Assembly: GCA_017306865.1 (NCBI GenBank) | Contig: JAFKHH010000016.1 | Coordinates: 248,001-312,000, forward strand | DNA from: Filimonas sp. | Lineage (GTDB): Bacteria > Bacteroidota > Bacteroidia > Chitinophagales > Chitinophagaceae | Direction: 5' to 3' | DNA length: 64,000 nt | Shown here: one piece after another, positions 31,016 to 38,909 of the stretch | Layout of the letters: each line of letters begins with the position of its first letter | How positions within the stretch are numbered: the stretch's first letter is position 1 | The notes under the pieces: generated by a model | What the model was told of the DNA's origin: nothing | What the model saw: the letters and a program-made list of their open reading frames with translations, nothing else | Database searches by the model: none | Position numbers and translations under genes: made by a program

Positions 31016-31114
31016 CATTTCAAAAAAACAAGTAACCGCTAGTTGCGCAAAATCGAACAACTTTTCTATTAATGTCTTCTTAGAAGAAGAAACTTGATCT
31101 TCCGTCTGTTCCAT
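30995..31114 (-). CDS. Small hydrophobic-tailed protein, copy 2 of a tandem pair
   Basis: This 39-residue protein (MEQTEDQVSSSKKT, then a hydrophobic half with FDFAQLAVTCFFEML) is paralogous in layout to the 37-residue gene 219 bp upstream: both start M-(E/Q)-Q-T-(E/D)-(D/N)-Q, then a basic stretch, then a hydrophobic helix. Both starts lie exactly 74 bp from a shared CAATTAATTGTTAT box. An ATG at 31120 would add two residues but breaks the 219-bp register. It may be a small membrane protein. Function unknown. Confidence 0.55.
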   Translation of the reverse strand: MEQTEDQVSSSKKTLIEKLFDFAQLAVTCFFEMLANHLL

Positions 31115-31187
31115 GGGCATGAATTTATTTGCCGGATAATACTTTAAAAATATCCTGGTATTGCAAAAAATGACGCACCTCTCACAA

Positions 31188-31201
31188 CAATTAATTGTTA
31201 T
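31188..31201. repeat. 14-bp box, copy 2
   Basis: CAATTAATTGTTAT, identical to 31407-31420 and exactly 219 bp from it, as expected if the region arose by tandem duplication. Confidence 0.7.
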
Positions 31202-31219
31202 TAACCTTTCACAAAACAA

Positions 31220-31333
31220 TTAATGATCAAACAAAAGGTAGCCAACACATTCAACTAAAAACCACAGGGCACCAGAAAAATTTCGTTTTCGTTTTTCCTT
31301 AGGCGGAAAAGGTTGATTGTCCGTCTGCTGCAT
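31220..31333 (-). CDS. Small basic/hydrophobic protein, copy 1 of a tandem pair
   Basis: This 37-residue protein reads MQQTDNQPFPPKEKRKR, then NFSGALWFLVECVGYLLFDH. A strongly basic N-terminal half precedes a single hydrophobic helix, a layout typical of small membrane proteins. The second copy follows on the same strand after about 105 bp. The frame is short, so support comes from the conserved pair: matching N-termini, matching spacing to the upstream box and matching start neighbourhoods (CAAATAAATT before both ATGs). Confidence 0.55.
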   Translation of the reverse strand: MQQTDNQPFPPKEKRKRNFSGALWFLVECVGYLLFDH

Positions 31334-31406
31334 GTTTATAATTTATTTGACTGTACACTATGCTAAATATATTTTACTATTTTATAAAGATGCTCCATCT
31401 CTCTGC

Positions 31407-31420
31407 CAATTAATTGTTAT
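31407..31420. repeat. 14-bp box, copy 1
   Basis: CAATTAATTGTTAT, 74 bp before the start of the 37-residue gene. See the copy at 31188-31201. Confidence 0.7.
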
Positions 31421-31423
31421 AAA

Positions 31424-31461
31424 AGCTCAAGGCACAGCCTATCCTGGTTGTGCCTTGAGCT
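31424..31461 (-). terminator. Terminator of the NTF2-like lipoprotein gene
   Basis: AGCTCAAGGCACA and TGTGCCTTGAGCT form a perfect 13-bp stem, followed on the minus strand by TTTTATAA. It separates this gene from the tandem small-protein genes. Confidence 0.85.
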
Positions 31462-31510
31462 AGCAAGCTACCCCATAAGGTTACTAAGTGCGACAAAACT
31501 CTATTGTCTA

Positions 31511-31999
31511 TTATTTCATTTTATTAAACATATAACGTGCTATTTTCCATGAGCCATTTTCTTTTTGCAATACAAATAATTCCCGGTTTTCCTCAGGTGT
31601 AGTTTGGCCTGTGGCATGAATAAGTGTCGTTGCTTTTGAGGTAGTACGGGCGAATGCATAATCACCGTTAACGACTATTTCATCTATATGGAATGCAATT
31701 TTGAGTTGTATGTTTTTAAATACAAACTCATACGCGTCCTTTATTTGCGCTTGCCCTATTGAAGTAGGCGCATTAGTGGGCATAAACACGCCTTCTTGTG
31801 CATAGAGGGGTAATACCTTGTTTACATCAGAAACATTTAACGCATCTCTGTAGGCAAATAATAATTTTTCGATTGCTGATTTTTGTGTACTTGTTTCCAT
31901 TGTAGCATTGTTTTGTTGTTCTGAATTTTGTTGTTGTGTTTCATTATTACAGGCTATCAATAATAGTATTGTGGCAACTGTCAAGAACGTTTTCTTCAT
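31511..31999 (-). CDS. NTF2-like (SnoaL/DUF4440) lipoprotein
   Basis: From ATG 31999 the protein is 162 residues with a lipoprotein signal (MKKTFLTVATILLLIAC, lipidated Cys17). A Gln/Asn-rich linker follows, then an NTF2-like cone fold: IEKLLFAYRDALNVSDVNKV, PLYAQEGVFMPTNAPTSIG, AYEFVFKNIQ and a closing strand GSWKIARYMFNK. The fold binds small molecules or acts as a ketosteroid-isomerase-like enzyme. No specific activity can be given. A longer frame starting at 32044 would put residues before the signal and is rejected. Confidence 0.82.
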   Translation of the reverse strand: MKKTFLTVATILLLIACNNETQQQNSEQQNNATMETSTQKSAIEKLLFAYRDALNVSDVNKVLPLYAQEGVFMPTNAPTSIGQAQIKDAYEFVFKNIQLKIAFHIDEIVVNGDYAFARTTSKATTLIHATGQTTPEENRELFVLQKENGSWKIARYMFNKMK

Positions 32000-32206
32000 A
32001 AGTGATGTGTTTAAATGAACAACACAAAATTGTCCCGGAACCACTATTTATGCCAATGACCTACAGCAAGAAATAATCTTAAACTAGTTTAAGCATAACA
32101 ACGGTCATATACCTGCAATAACAACAGCTCTATTACATACACAAAAAAGCATCGCCTGAACAAGCGATGCTTTCGTTACTAAAACAACCCACCATTTATT
32201 ATAAAA

Positions 32207-33397
32207 CTATAACAATGTGGCAATGACTTCACACAGTTTATCTATCTCCTGTTCTGTGTTATAGTAATGTACCGATGCACGCACTACAACATCAAGTTGC
32301 TTACGGTTCATATAGTAAAGTGTAGATTTGGCAAAGCCGATAGTTACATTAATGTGGTGTTCTGCTAATGTTGCACGTACCTGTGCAGCATCTATATTAG
32401 CAACGGAAAAGGTTACAATACCGCAGAGATCATCGCCCTGGTCATGTACTGTTACGCCAGGTATGCTGCGGAGCGCATTACGCGTGTACGTAGCAATGTA
32501 TTGATTGCGCTGCCAGATGCGGTCTATACCAATATTCAGCGCATACGCAATGGCTTTTTGAAAGCCTAGCTGTACTGCATGATTTTTTTCATGCCATTCA
32601 AAACGTTTGGCATCTGCACGTACAATATAGTTCTGCTGGCTCATGTCTGTAACTGTACGGCCGTCCATCTGGAAGAGTTGCAGGGTGTCCTGTATTTCTT
32701 TTTTTACATACAGGAATGCTGTACCGCGCGGACCGCGCAGGAACTTTCTCCCCGTCGTTACCAGTATATCACAACCTATTTGCTTTACATCCAGCGGTAC
32801 CTGGCCTATGGATTGGGCAGCATCCAGCAAGTAGGTAATCCTATGCTTTTGTGCAATCGCTCCTATTGCCACAACCGGTAGTACATTACCAGCAGTAGAT
32901 GGTATATGTGTTACAGCTATCAGTTTTGTTTGCGGCGTAATGGCTTCTTCCAGCTCTCGCAAAGGGAAATTTCCCTGCGCATCATTGTTAATGACGATAA
33001 TTTTTACGCCGCGCAATTGTGCGCTTACCAGGCCTAAAACATTAGATGCATATTCCATTTCAGACGTAACGACTTCGTCGCCCGCTTGCAGATTCATGCC
33101 ATGAAAGGCAATATCCCAGGCCGCGCTGGCATTTTCCACCAGGGCTATTTCGTCTGCACCTGCATTAATAAGCTGTGCAATAAGCGTATGGGTATGATCT
33201 AGTTGTGCCTTGTACTTTGCTTCTGTTTCATATCCACCATATTGTGCTTCTTCCTGCAAGAAGGAAACAATAGCCTCGTTTACCACATCGGGAGGCAGGG
33301 AGGCGCCGGCATTATTTAAGTGTGTGACAGAATCCGTTCCCTTTGTATCAGAACGGAATGATGCAATTTCCTGTGGAGTGAATGGTGTTTGGTTCAT
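32207..33397 (-). CDS. Class V aminotransferase-fold PLP enzyme
   Basis: This 396-residue PLP enzyme is of the class V group (cysteine desulfurase/selenocysteine lyase-like). The cofactor lysine is in TTGRKFLRGPRG, with the usual YLLDAAQSIGQVPLD containing the Asp and Gln/His-side residues that hold the pyridine ring. THIPSTAGNVLP and the N-terminal HLNNAGASLPP are further family marks. The catalytic Cys loop of true cysteine desulfurases was not identified. It is divergent from a MocR regulator, which probably controls it. The substrate amino acid is unknown. Confidence 0.88.
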   Translation of the reverse strand: MNQTPFTPQEIASFRSDTKGTDSVTHLNNAGASLPPDVVNEAIVSFLQEEAQYGGYETEAKYKAQLDHTHTLIAQLINAGADEIALVENASAAWDIAFHGMNLQAGDEVVTSEMEYASNVLGLVSAQLRGVKIIVINNDAQGNFPLRELEEAITPQTKLIAVTHIPSTAGNVLPVVAIGAIAQKHRITYLLDAAQSIGQVPLDVKQIGCDILVTTGRKFLRGPRGTAFLYVKKEIQDTLQLFQMDGRTVTDMSQQNYIVRADAKRFEWHEKNHAVQLGFQKAIAYALNIGIDRIWQRNQYIATYTRNALRSIPGVTVHDQGDDLCGIVTFSVANIDAAQVRATLAEHHINVTIGFAKSTLYYMNRKQLDVVVRASVHYYNTEQEIDKLCEVIATLL

Positions 33398-33583
33398 TTT
33401 ATCTTATTAAATATCAATAGCGTTTTTTAACTATACAAAATAACTGCAAAGTCTAAAAGCAAAACAGATTCAGATTTTTTAATTTTGACCAGAACAGATG
33501 AATGTTTCAGAAGTTTCAACGGAACATTTATGATCAGGTAATGAAATGAAACTTTGAAACTTGTAAACGATGGCACTATTATT

Positions 33584-35050
33584 ATGAAGACAGAACATTT
33601 TTTATATGAGCAGATCGTGGAGCGATTTACGCAGCAGGTAAAGAATCAGTTGCTAAAGCCCGGCGACAAATTGCCTTCGGTCAGGTCCCTAAGCGAAGAG
33701 CAGGGCATAAGCATGAGTACAGCGTTCAAAGCCTACACAGAACTGGAAAATATGGGTGTGATAGAGGCCAGGTCTAAGTCCGGCTATTACGTTCGTTTTC
33801 AGCCCGAACGCTTTTTCAAACAACCGGAGTTCATGCTACCGGTAAAAAAGATATATAAGGCGAGCGTAGAACAAATGATCGCTGAGGTATATGATAGCCT
33901 GTCAGAAGAGGGTGTACTCCGTTTGTCCTTATCCGCTCCTGATCTTAGCCTGATACCATTAGCGAAGCTGAATAAATCTATGACAGAAGCCATTCGTGAA
34001 AGCCCATCAGGTAACAGTCATTATGAGCAGGCACAGGGAAACATGGCTTTACGTAAACAAATAGCAAAGCATGCATTTAACTGGGGCGGGGTTATTACAC
34101 AAGACGACATAGTAACTACACATGGCTGCCTGGAGGCGCTTGCATTTTGCCTGCGGGCAGTTACACAACCGGGAGATACGGTTGCGATTGAGAGCCCTAC
34201 TTATTTTGGTATTTTCAACATTATGCTAAGTCTTGGTTTAAAGGTAGTGGAGATACCGGTTAACCCTCTTACAGGTGTGGATATAGATTACCTGGCAAAA
34301 GCAATAGATAAGGTGCCGGTAAAAGCGTGCCTGTTCGTAACAAGTTTCAGCAACCCTGTTGGCAGCTGTATGCCGGAAACGCATAAGCAGAAGCTGGTAC
34401 GTTTGCTGACAAAAAAGAAAATACCGCTGATAGAAGATGATATTTATGGCGAAACATATTTTGGAAAAAATCGCCCGCGTACCTGCAAGAGTTATGATAA
34501 AGATGGCTGGGTAATGTTATGTTCTTCCGTATCTAAATCACTTGCGCCTGGCTATCGCGTTGGATGGTGCATTCCGGGACGGTTTAAGGAGCGGATCATC
34601 CAGATCAAGATCATGCATACTGTTACGTCTGCAACTCCCACACAGGCAGCAATAGCCCGTTTTTTTGAAACAGGCCGTTATGATCTGCATATGCGCAACC
34701 TGCGTAAAGCGCTGCATACCCAATGTCTGCGCTATATGCACGCAATAGCAGAATCGTTTCCTGCATCTACAAAAATCAGCAGCCCGCAAGGCGGTTATGT
34801 ATTATGGATAGAGCTGGATCACAACATTGATGCGCTTGCCTTATACCAGGCAGCTATTGCAAAACAGATTAGCATTGCTCCGGGGCATATTTTCAGCACA
34901 GATATGCGATTCACTCATTTTATTCGGATCAGTTTTGGTATTCCATATGATGCAGTGGTTGAAAGAAGCATTCATGCGCTGGGCGCTATTGCACATAAAA
35001 TGCTTGGTGAGGTACGAAATACAAAGTATAAAGTCCGAAGCCAGGGGTAG
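33584..35050 (+). CDS. MocR-type (GntR/aminotransferase) transcriptional regulator
   Basis: From ATG 33584 this is a 488-residue fusion of an N-terminal GntR winged helix (YEQIVERFTQQVKNQLLKPG, DKLPSVRSLSEEQGISMSTA) with a class I aminotransferase-like domain. The PLP lysine is in CSSVSKSLAPGYRVGW, and VTSFSNPVGSCMP is the substrate-side loop. MocR proteins sense PLP-linked metabolites and often regulate a neighbouring gene. The neighbour here is the divergent class V PLP enzyme, 186 bp away. A longer frame from 33554 has a poor start. Confidence 0.88.
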   Translation: MKTEHFLYEQIVERFTQQVKNQLLKPGDKLPSVRSLSEEQGISMSTAFKAYTELENMGVIEARSKSGYYVRFQPERFFKQPEFMLPVKKIYKASVEQMIAEVYDSLSEEGVLRLSLSAPDLSLIPLAKLNKSMTEAIRESPSGNSHYEQAQGNMALRKQIAKHAFNWGGVITQDDIVTTHGCLEALAFCLRAVTQPGDTVAIESPTYFGIFNIMLSLGLKVVEIPVNPLTGVDIDYLAKAIDKVPVKACLFVTSFSNPVGSCMPETHKQKLVRLLTKKKIPLIEDDIYGETYFGKNRPRTCKSYDKDGWVMLCSSVSKSLAPGYRVGWCIPGRFKERIIQIKIMHTVTSATPTQAAIARFFETGRYDLHMRNLRKALHTQCLRYMHAIAESFPASTKISSPQGGYVLWIELDHNIDALALYQAAIAKQISIAPGHIFSTDMRFTHFIRISFGIPYDAVVERSIHALGAIAHKMLGEVRNTKYKVRSQG

Positions 35051-35059
35051 ACCGTTTAT
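35041..35059. promoter_or_regulatory. Candidate regulatory box before the AraC gene
   Basis: CCAGGGGTAGACCGTTTAT, overlapping the stop of the first MocR gene and 45 bp before the AraC start. It matches 37107-37125 at 16 of 19 positions. Confidence 0.35.
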
Positions 35060-35104
35060 CCTATTTAGACAGTATCTGCGCAGGCGATAGCGTATATTTA
35101 TGCT

Positions 35105-35953
35105 ATGCATTACCAGGAGTTTACACCGCCGCCACATCTCGCCAAATATGTCCGTTACTTTTGGACGCTGGAGAGTGATGGTCCACAGGAGGAGGTACAA
35201 ACTTTCCGGCCTATTGCAGATGGCTGCCCGGGCCTCATTTACCAGCCGGGCTTTCGTGATGAAACGAACAAGGAATTACCAGATCTCTTCCTGTACGGAC
35301 AAACTACTACGCAGGTAGACCTGACTGTAAACGATAAGATCAATGCAGCAGGTATTTATTTTCAACCTGATGTATTACGTACACTTTTTAACCTGAATGC
35401 AGTAGAGCATACAAATGGCTGTCTTGATCCTGACTTGCTTTCCGGCAAACAGCATGATAAATTTCTTTCGGAAAAACTACTATCTGCGTCCTCCCCGGCT
35501 AATAAAATTGCGGTGCTATCAGACTATGTGTTATCGCTGCTGAAGCGGAATAACCTGCAGGAAGATGATGTAACGCAATATGCCTTGTCCCGCATTCATG
35601 CATCGAATGGTATTCTTTCTTTGAAAGACTTGCATGAAGAAATCCGTTTATCGGAAAGAACATTGGAACGTAAATTCAGGGAGCAGGTAGGCATCTCGGC
35701 GGGCTTGTACGCACGCATCTGCCGGTTTCAATCTGCATTGGATCAATTACGGCAAAACAACTATGATAAGTTGTCTGACATTGCGTACGATAATGAATAT
35801 GCTGACCAATCACATTTTATCAGGGCGTTTAAAGAGTTTGCAGGATCTACGCCAAATCAATTCCAGAAAAACGCTTCTGAATTAGTAAAAAACTTCCCGG
35901 TCGTTTCACACAAAGAAGTGCCACCAAGACGCCAAGGCACGAAGAAACACTAA
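35105..35953 (+). CDS. AraC-family transcriptional regulator
   Basis: This 282-residue protein has an N-terminal DUF6597-like sensor half (EFTPPPHLAKYVRYFWTLES) and a C-terminal AraC double helix-turn-helix: SLKDLHEEIRLSERTLERKF, REQVGISAGLYARICRFQSA, then LSDIAYDNEYADQSHFIRAF and FAGSTPNQFQ. Both HTH units are complete. The last residues run into CACCAAGACGCCAAGGCACG repeat words, so the terminal KEVPPRRQGTKKH is probably repeat-derived. Confidence 0.9.
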   Translation: MHYQEFTPPPHLAKYVRYFWTLESDGPQEEVQTFRPIADGCPGLIYQPGFRDETNKELPDLFLYGQTTTQVDLTVNDKINAAGIYFQPDVLRTLFNLNAVEHTNGCLDPDLLSGKQHDKFLSEKLLSASSPANKIAVLSDYVLSLLKRNNLQEDDVTQYALSRIHASNGILSLKDLHEEIRLSERTLERKFREQVGISAGLYARICRFQSALDQLRQNNYDKLSDIAYDNEYADQSHFIRAFKEFAGSTPNQFQKNASELVKNFPVVSHKEVPPRRQGTKKH

Positions 35954-36100
35954 GGCAGACGAAGCATTTCCATTATGTGCCTTATTCTGTCACGGGCATG
36001 TTCGTTATATTCTCCAAACAGCCTTATGTAGCAAGAAGTCAACATTTCCTTCTGTTCAAAAAACTTCGCTGTGGTAAGAACAATTTAACCATGTAACCAT
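35911..36100. repeat. CACAAAG/CCAAGACGCC word array
   Basis: Words CACAAAGAAG, CACCAAGACGCC, AAGGCACGAAG and AAACACTAAGGCAG (35911-35960) start inside the AraC reading frame and continue after its stop. Nothing else is recognised before the cytochrome gene. Confidence 0.45.
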
Positions 36101-36184
36101 TCAACAATTCCTTCCCTGTCGGTTTTGTTCTATTTTATCCTTCCGCTTCTTTCTTTTTTTGCTATAGAAAAACGAAAAGAAGTT

Positions 36185-36481
36185 ATGAAAACGTTTATAG
36201 CAATTACGCTTGTCGGAGGGGCATTGATTTTATCCAGTGCCTTTCGCGCACCGTTATCAGGTAAATCTTTATTTACGGAGAATTGTATCCGTTGTCATGG
36301 AGAAGACGGCACACGTGGTTTCCTGGGTGCAAAGAACCTGCGCAAAAGCACTCTGGCTGATTCCGCTATTATTTTGAAGATCACCAATGGCAGAAGAATC
36401 ATGCCGTCGTTTAAGAAAAGATTTACGCCTGAAGAAATAAGAGAGGTGATGGAGTACGTGAAGACGTTGAGAAAAACGTGA
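36185..36481 (+). CDS. Small class I cytochrome c
   Basis: From ATG 36185 the protein is 98 residues with a Sec signal (MKTFIAITLVGGALILSSAF). Heme is bound by Cys34-x-x-Cys37-His38 (NCIRCHGEDG), with Met73 in GRRIMPSF as the distal ligand. A final helix (TPEEIREVMEYVKTL) completes the fold. It carries electrons in the periplasm and could accept them from a dehydrogenase such as the GMC complex, although it is 30 kb away. A longer frame from 36125 starts with a non-signal stretch and is less likely. Confidence 0.88.
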   Translation: MKTFIAITLVGGALILSSAFRAPLSGKSLFTENCIRCHGEDGTRGFLGAKNLRKSTLADSAIILKITNGRRIMPSFKKRFTPEEIREVMEYVKTLRKT

Positions 36482-36577
36482 GACGTGAACCGCCAATCGT
36501 GAATATAACGATTGTGCTTTTATTGACGACTCCCGTTTCGCGATTCACGTTTCACTATTCACAATTGACTATTTCAT
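36482..36577. repeat. Inverted TTCACGA-type array
   Basis: GTGAGACGTGAACCGCCAAT (36479-36498) follows the cytochrome stop. Its inverted relatives CGCGATTCACGTTTCAC and TATTCACAATTGAC (36538-36567) precede the next start. Confidence 0.5.
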
Positions 36578-37078
36578 ATGAAAAAGAATACTATGTTAAG
36601 TACACTCATTTTAATATTGGCGGCGGTGGCTGCTGCTTTGATGGCCGGCCTGTTTTATGCGTGGTCTTGCTCTATTGTACCAGGCTTGGCTACAGTGCCG
36701 GATGATATGTATGTACAGTCTATGCAGGCATTTAATAAGGCTATACTGAACCCCGTTTTTTTCGCTGGTTTTATGGGTGCTTTGCTCTTATTACCTATAG
36801 CAGCTTATATGCAATACACACCTTCACCTTCTTTGCGTTTCTGGTTATTGACAGCAGCGTCGGCTGTATATATTATTGGTGTGTTTGGCATTACTGCAGC
36901 AGGGAATGTACCGCTAAACGATGGGCTGGCCGCTTTTGACCTGGCACATGCAACACCGGAAATGATCAGTGCGGCACGAAAAAAATTCGAAGACCCGTGG
37001 AATCAGTTGCAGACAATAAGGACTGTATGCGCCATTGCAACAAGTATATTGACGATAATTGGTTGCATAAGCAGGTAG
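36578..37078 (+). CDS. DUF1772 (anthrone oxygenase-like) membrane protein
   Basis: This 166-residue protein has four hydrophobic segments. The DUF1772 marks are visible: an N-terminal helix with AGLFYAWSCSIVPGL, AFNKAILNPVFFAGF, and GNVPLNDGLAAF in the second half. Related fungal proteins are anthrone oxygenases, while bacterial members are of unknown function. It ends with a TIRTVCAIATSILTIIG helix. Location between a cytochrome and a MocR gene says little of its job. Confidence 0.85.
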   Translation: MKKNTMLSTLILILAAVAAALMAGLFYAWSCSIVPGLATVPDDMYVQSMQAFNKAILNPVFFAGFMGALLLLPIAAYMQYTPSPSLRFWLLTAASAVYIIGVFGITAAGNVPLNDGLAAFDLAHATPEMISAARKKFEDPWNQLQTIRTVCAIATSILTIIGCISR

Positions 37079-37106
37079 CCGCTAAGGCACGAGACAAAAA
37101 GCAGTA

Positions 37107-37125
37107 CCAGGAATAGACCATTTAT
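37107..37125. promoter_or_regulatory. Candidate regulatory box before the second MocR gene
   Basis: CCAGGAATAGACCATTTAT, 38 bp before the chosen start, matches 35041-35059 at 16 of 19 positions. Confidence 0.35.
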
Positions 37126-37163
37126 GTATGCAGCAATTAAGCAATTCCTGCTTAATTTCACTT

Positions 37164-38651
37164 ATGCCCAAAGAGTCCCCGGAAATATTTTTAAGCGGCA
37201 TTAAGCTTTCGCGAAAATCCAGCGAGCCTTTGTATGCACAGCTATATGCGCAACTACGCGAGATGATCATTCACGGACGTTTGCGCGCGGGTGATCGCTT
37301 GCCGGCAGGAAGAACGCTCGCAGAGGAGTTAGGTATTTCACGTGTGATTGTGAGCCAGACTTATGAGCAACTGACGATAGAGGGATACTTAATTGGCAAA
37401 ACAGGTTCCGGTACTTTTGTAGCAGACACGTTACCTGATCATCTGTTACATGCAGGCAAACTTAAGGTCGTATCTCCGAAACCGAAGAAGGAGCCGGTTG
37501 TAAACATTAACGAGTCGACGGTACGTCTACCTGCCTCTAGTACGGAGAATGAGATTGTACCATTTCATCTTGGCGTTCCATCTCTTGATTCATTTCCTTT
37601 CAAAATATGGCACCAGATCGGCAACAAGGTATTGAAGGATTTGAAAAAACAAAATCTGGGCTATAATAATACGCTTGGCTATTGGCCTTTGCGTAAGGCA
37701 ATTGCATCTTACCTGCGCTTGTCACGGGCAGTACAATGCGAAGCAGAGCAGGTGATCATTGTTACAGGCGCACAGCAAGGTATGAACCTGGTTGCACAAT
37801 GCTTGCTAAAGCGGGGCGACAAGGTTTGCATAGAGGACCCCGGCTATTTTGGCGCAGCATCTGCATTTGCCAATGCGGGTGTAGAGATGTGCCCCGTACC
37901 TGTCAGGGAAGATGGCTTTGACGTTGATTACGCGCAAGCAACGTATAAAAATATAAAACTGGCTTATGTAACGCCTTCTCACCAGTTTCCGTTGGGCTAT
38001 ACTTTATCGCAGGAAAAACGAAAGCAGTTACTCGCGTGGGCAGAAGCAAATGATACCTGGATACTGGAAGATGATTATGATAGTGAATACCGCTACGAGG
38101 GCAGGCCACTACCTAGCCTGCAAGGATTGGATACATGTGGCAGGGTAATCTATTGTGGTACGTTTAGTAAAGTACTGTTCCCCGCATTGCGTTTAGGGTA
38201 TCTTGTTTTGCCTTCGGCAGAAATGGTGCAGGGTTTTAAAAAGATAAAACAGATCATTGACACGCAACCTCCATTGATGGAGCAACTGATCTTGTGTAGC
38301 TTTATGGAAGAGGGTTATTTTTTGCGGCATATCCGTAAAATGCGTTTACTGTATGCAGAGAGATTAAATACGCTGTTAACTTTAGTCAAGGATCAATTAA
38401 GTGAATTTCTAACCCCGAATACTTCACAGTCTGGTATGCACCTGTTATGCTGGTTGTCTGATGATATTGATGCGGCGAAACTAAAAGCAGAAGTAAGAAA
38501 AGAAAAGGTGTTTGTTTCTTTCCCTTCGGAATATACCATACAGCATCATATGCCCCCATCGATTACGCTGGGCTTCCCTGCATTTACAAAATATAGATTG
38601 AAACTGGGTGTAGAGAAGCTGAAGGTATGTATGGAAAGAGCAAGAAAGTAG
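37164..38651 (+). CDS. PdxR/MocR-type regulator with aminotransferase domain
   Basis: From ATG 37164 the protein is 495 residues. The GntR part is AQLREMIIHGRLRAGDRLPA, GRTLAEELGISRVIVSQTYE, QLTIEGYLIGKTGSGTFV. The aminotransferase-like part has its PLP lysine in YCGTFSKVLFPALRLGY and the ILEDDYDSEYRYEG motif. The GRPLPSLQGLD segment is typical of PdxR/GabR-like members. An ATG at 37128 would add 12 residues but lies next to a probable operator. It may control the downstream dehalogenase cluster. Confidence 0.88.
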   Translation: MPKESPEIFLSGIKLSRKSSEPLYAQLYAQLREMIIHGRLRAGDRLPAGRTLAEELGISRVIVSQTYEQLTIEGYLIGKTGSGTFVADTLPDHLLHAGKLKVVSPKPKKEPVVNINESTVRLPASSTENEIVPFHLGVPSLDSFPFKIWHQIGNKVLKDLKKQNLGYNNTLGYWPLRKAIASYLRLSRAVQCEAEQVIIVTGAQQGMNLVAQCLLKRGDKVCIEDPGYFGAASAFANAGVEMCPVPVREDGFDVDYAQATYKNIKLAYVTPSHQFPLGYTLSQEKRKQLLAWAEANDTWILEDDYDSEYRYEGRPLPSLQGLDTCGRVIYCGTFSKVLFPALRLGYLVLPSAEMVQGFKKIKQIIDTQPPLMEQLILCSFMEEGYFLRHIRKMRLLYAERLNTLLTLVKDQLSEFLTPNTSQSGMHLLCWLSDDIDAAKLKAEVRKEKVFVSFPSEYTIQHHMPPSITLGFPAFTKYRLKLGVEKLKVCMERARK

Positions 38652-38909
38652 GTTTCACGCAAAGGGGCTAAGTATCGCAAAGAACGCCAAGAAAACACAA
38701 AGATCGCAGAGATTTGCCACAGAGATTCTGAAACACGGATGAACCCTTTAGTCAAAACATCGATTCATGATTATCTAGTCACATTTCATGACTCACAATT
38801 GACAACTTACCACTCACTATAAAATTGGTCTTATCACTTTCTGCAAAATGGATATAAACATCCTCTGTATGCATGATTAGTTTTGTTTCAGCAATAAAAA
38901 CTATAGATC
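38652..38909. repeat. CGCAAAG/CACAGAG and TCACAATTGAC arrays, then dehalogenase promoter region
   Basis: CACGCAAAGGGGCTAAG, ATCGCAAAGAACGCCAAG, AACACAAAGATCGCAGAG and CCACAGAGATTCTG follow in a chain (38656-38730). TCATGATTATCTAGTCACAT and ACTCACAATTGACAAC follow (38766-38806). AATTGGTCTTATC (38822-38834) loosely resembles the inverted MocR-type box. Confidence 0.45.
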
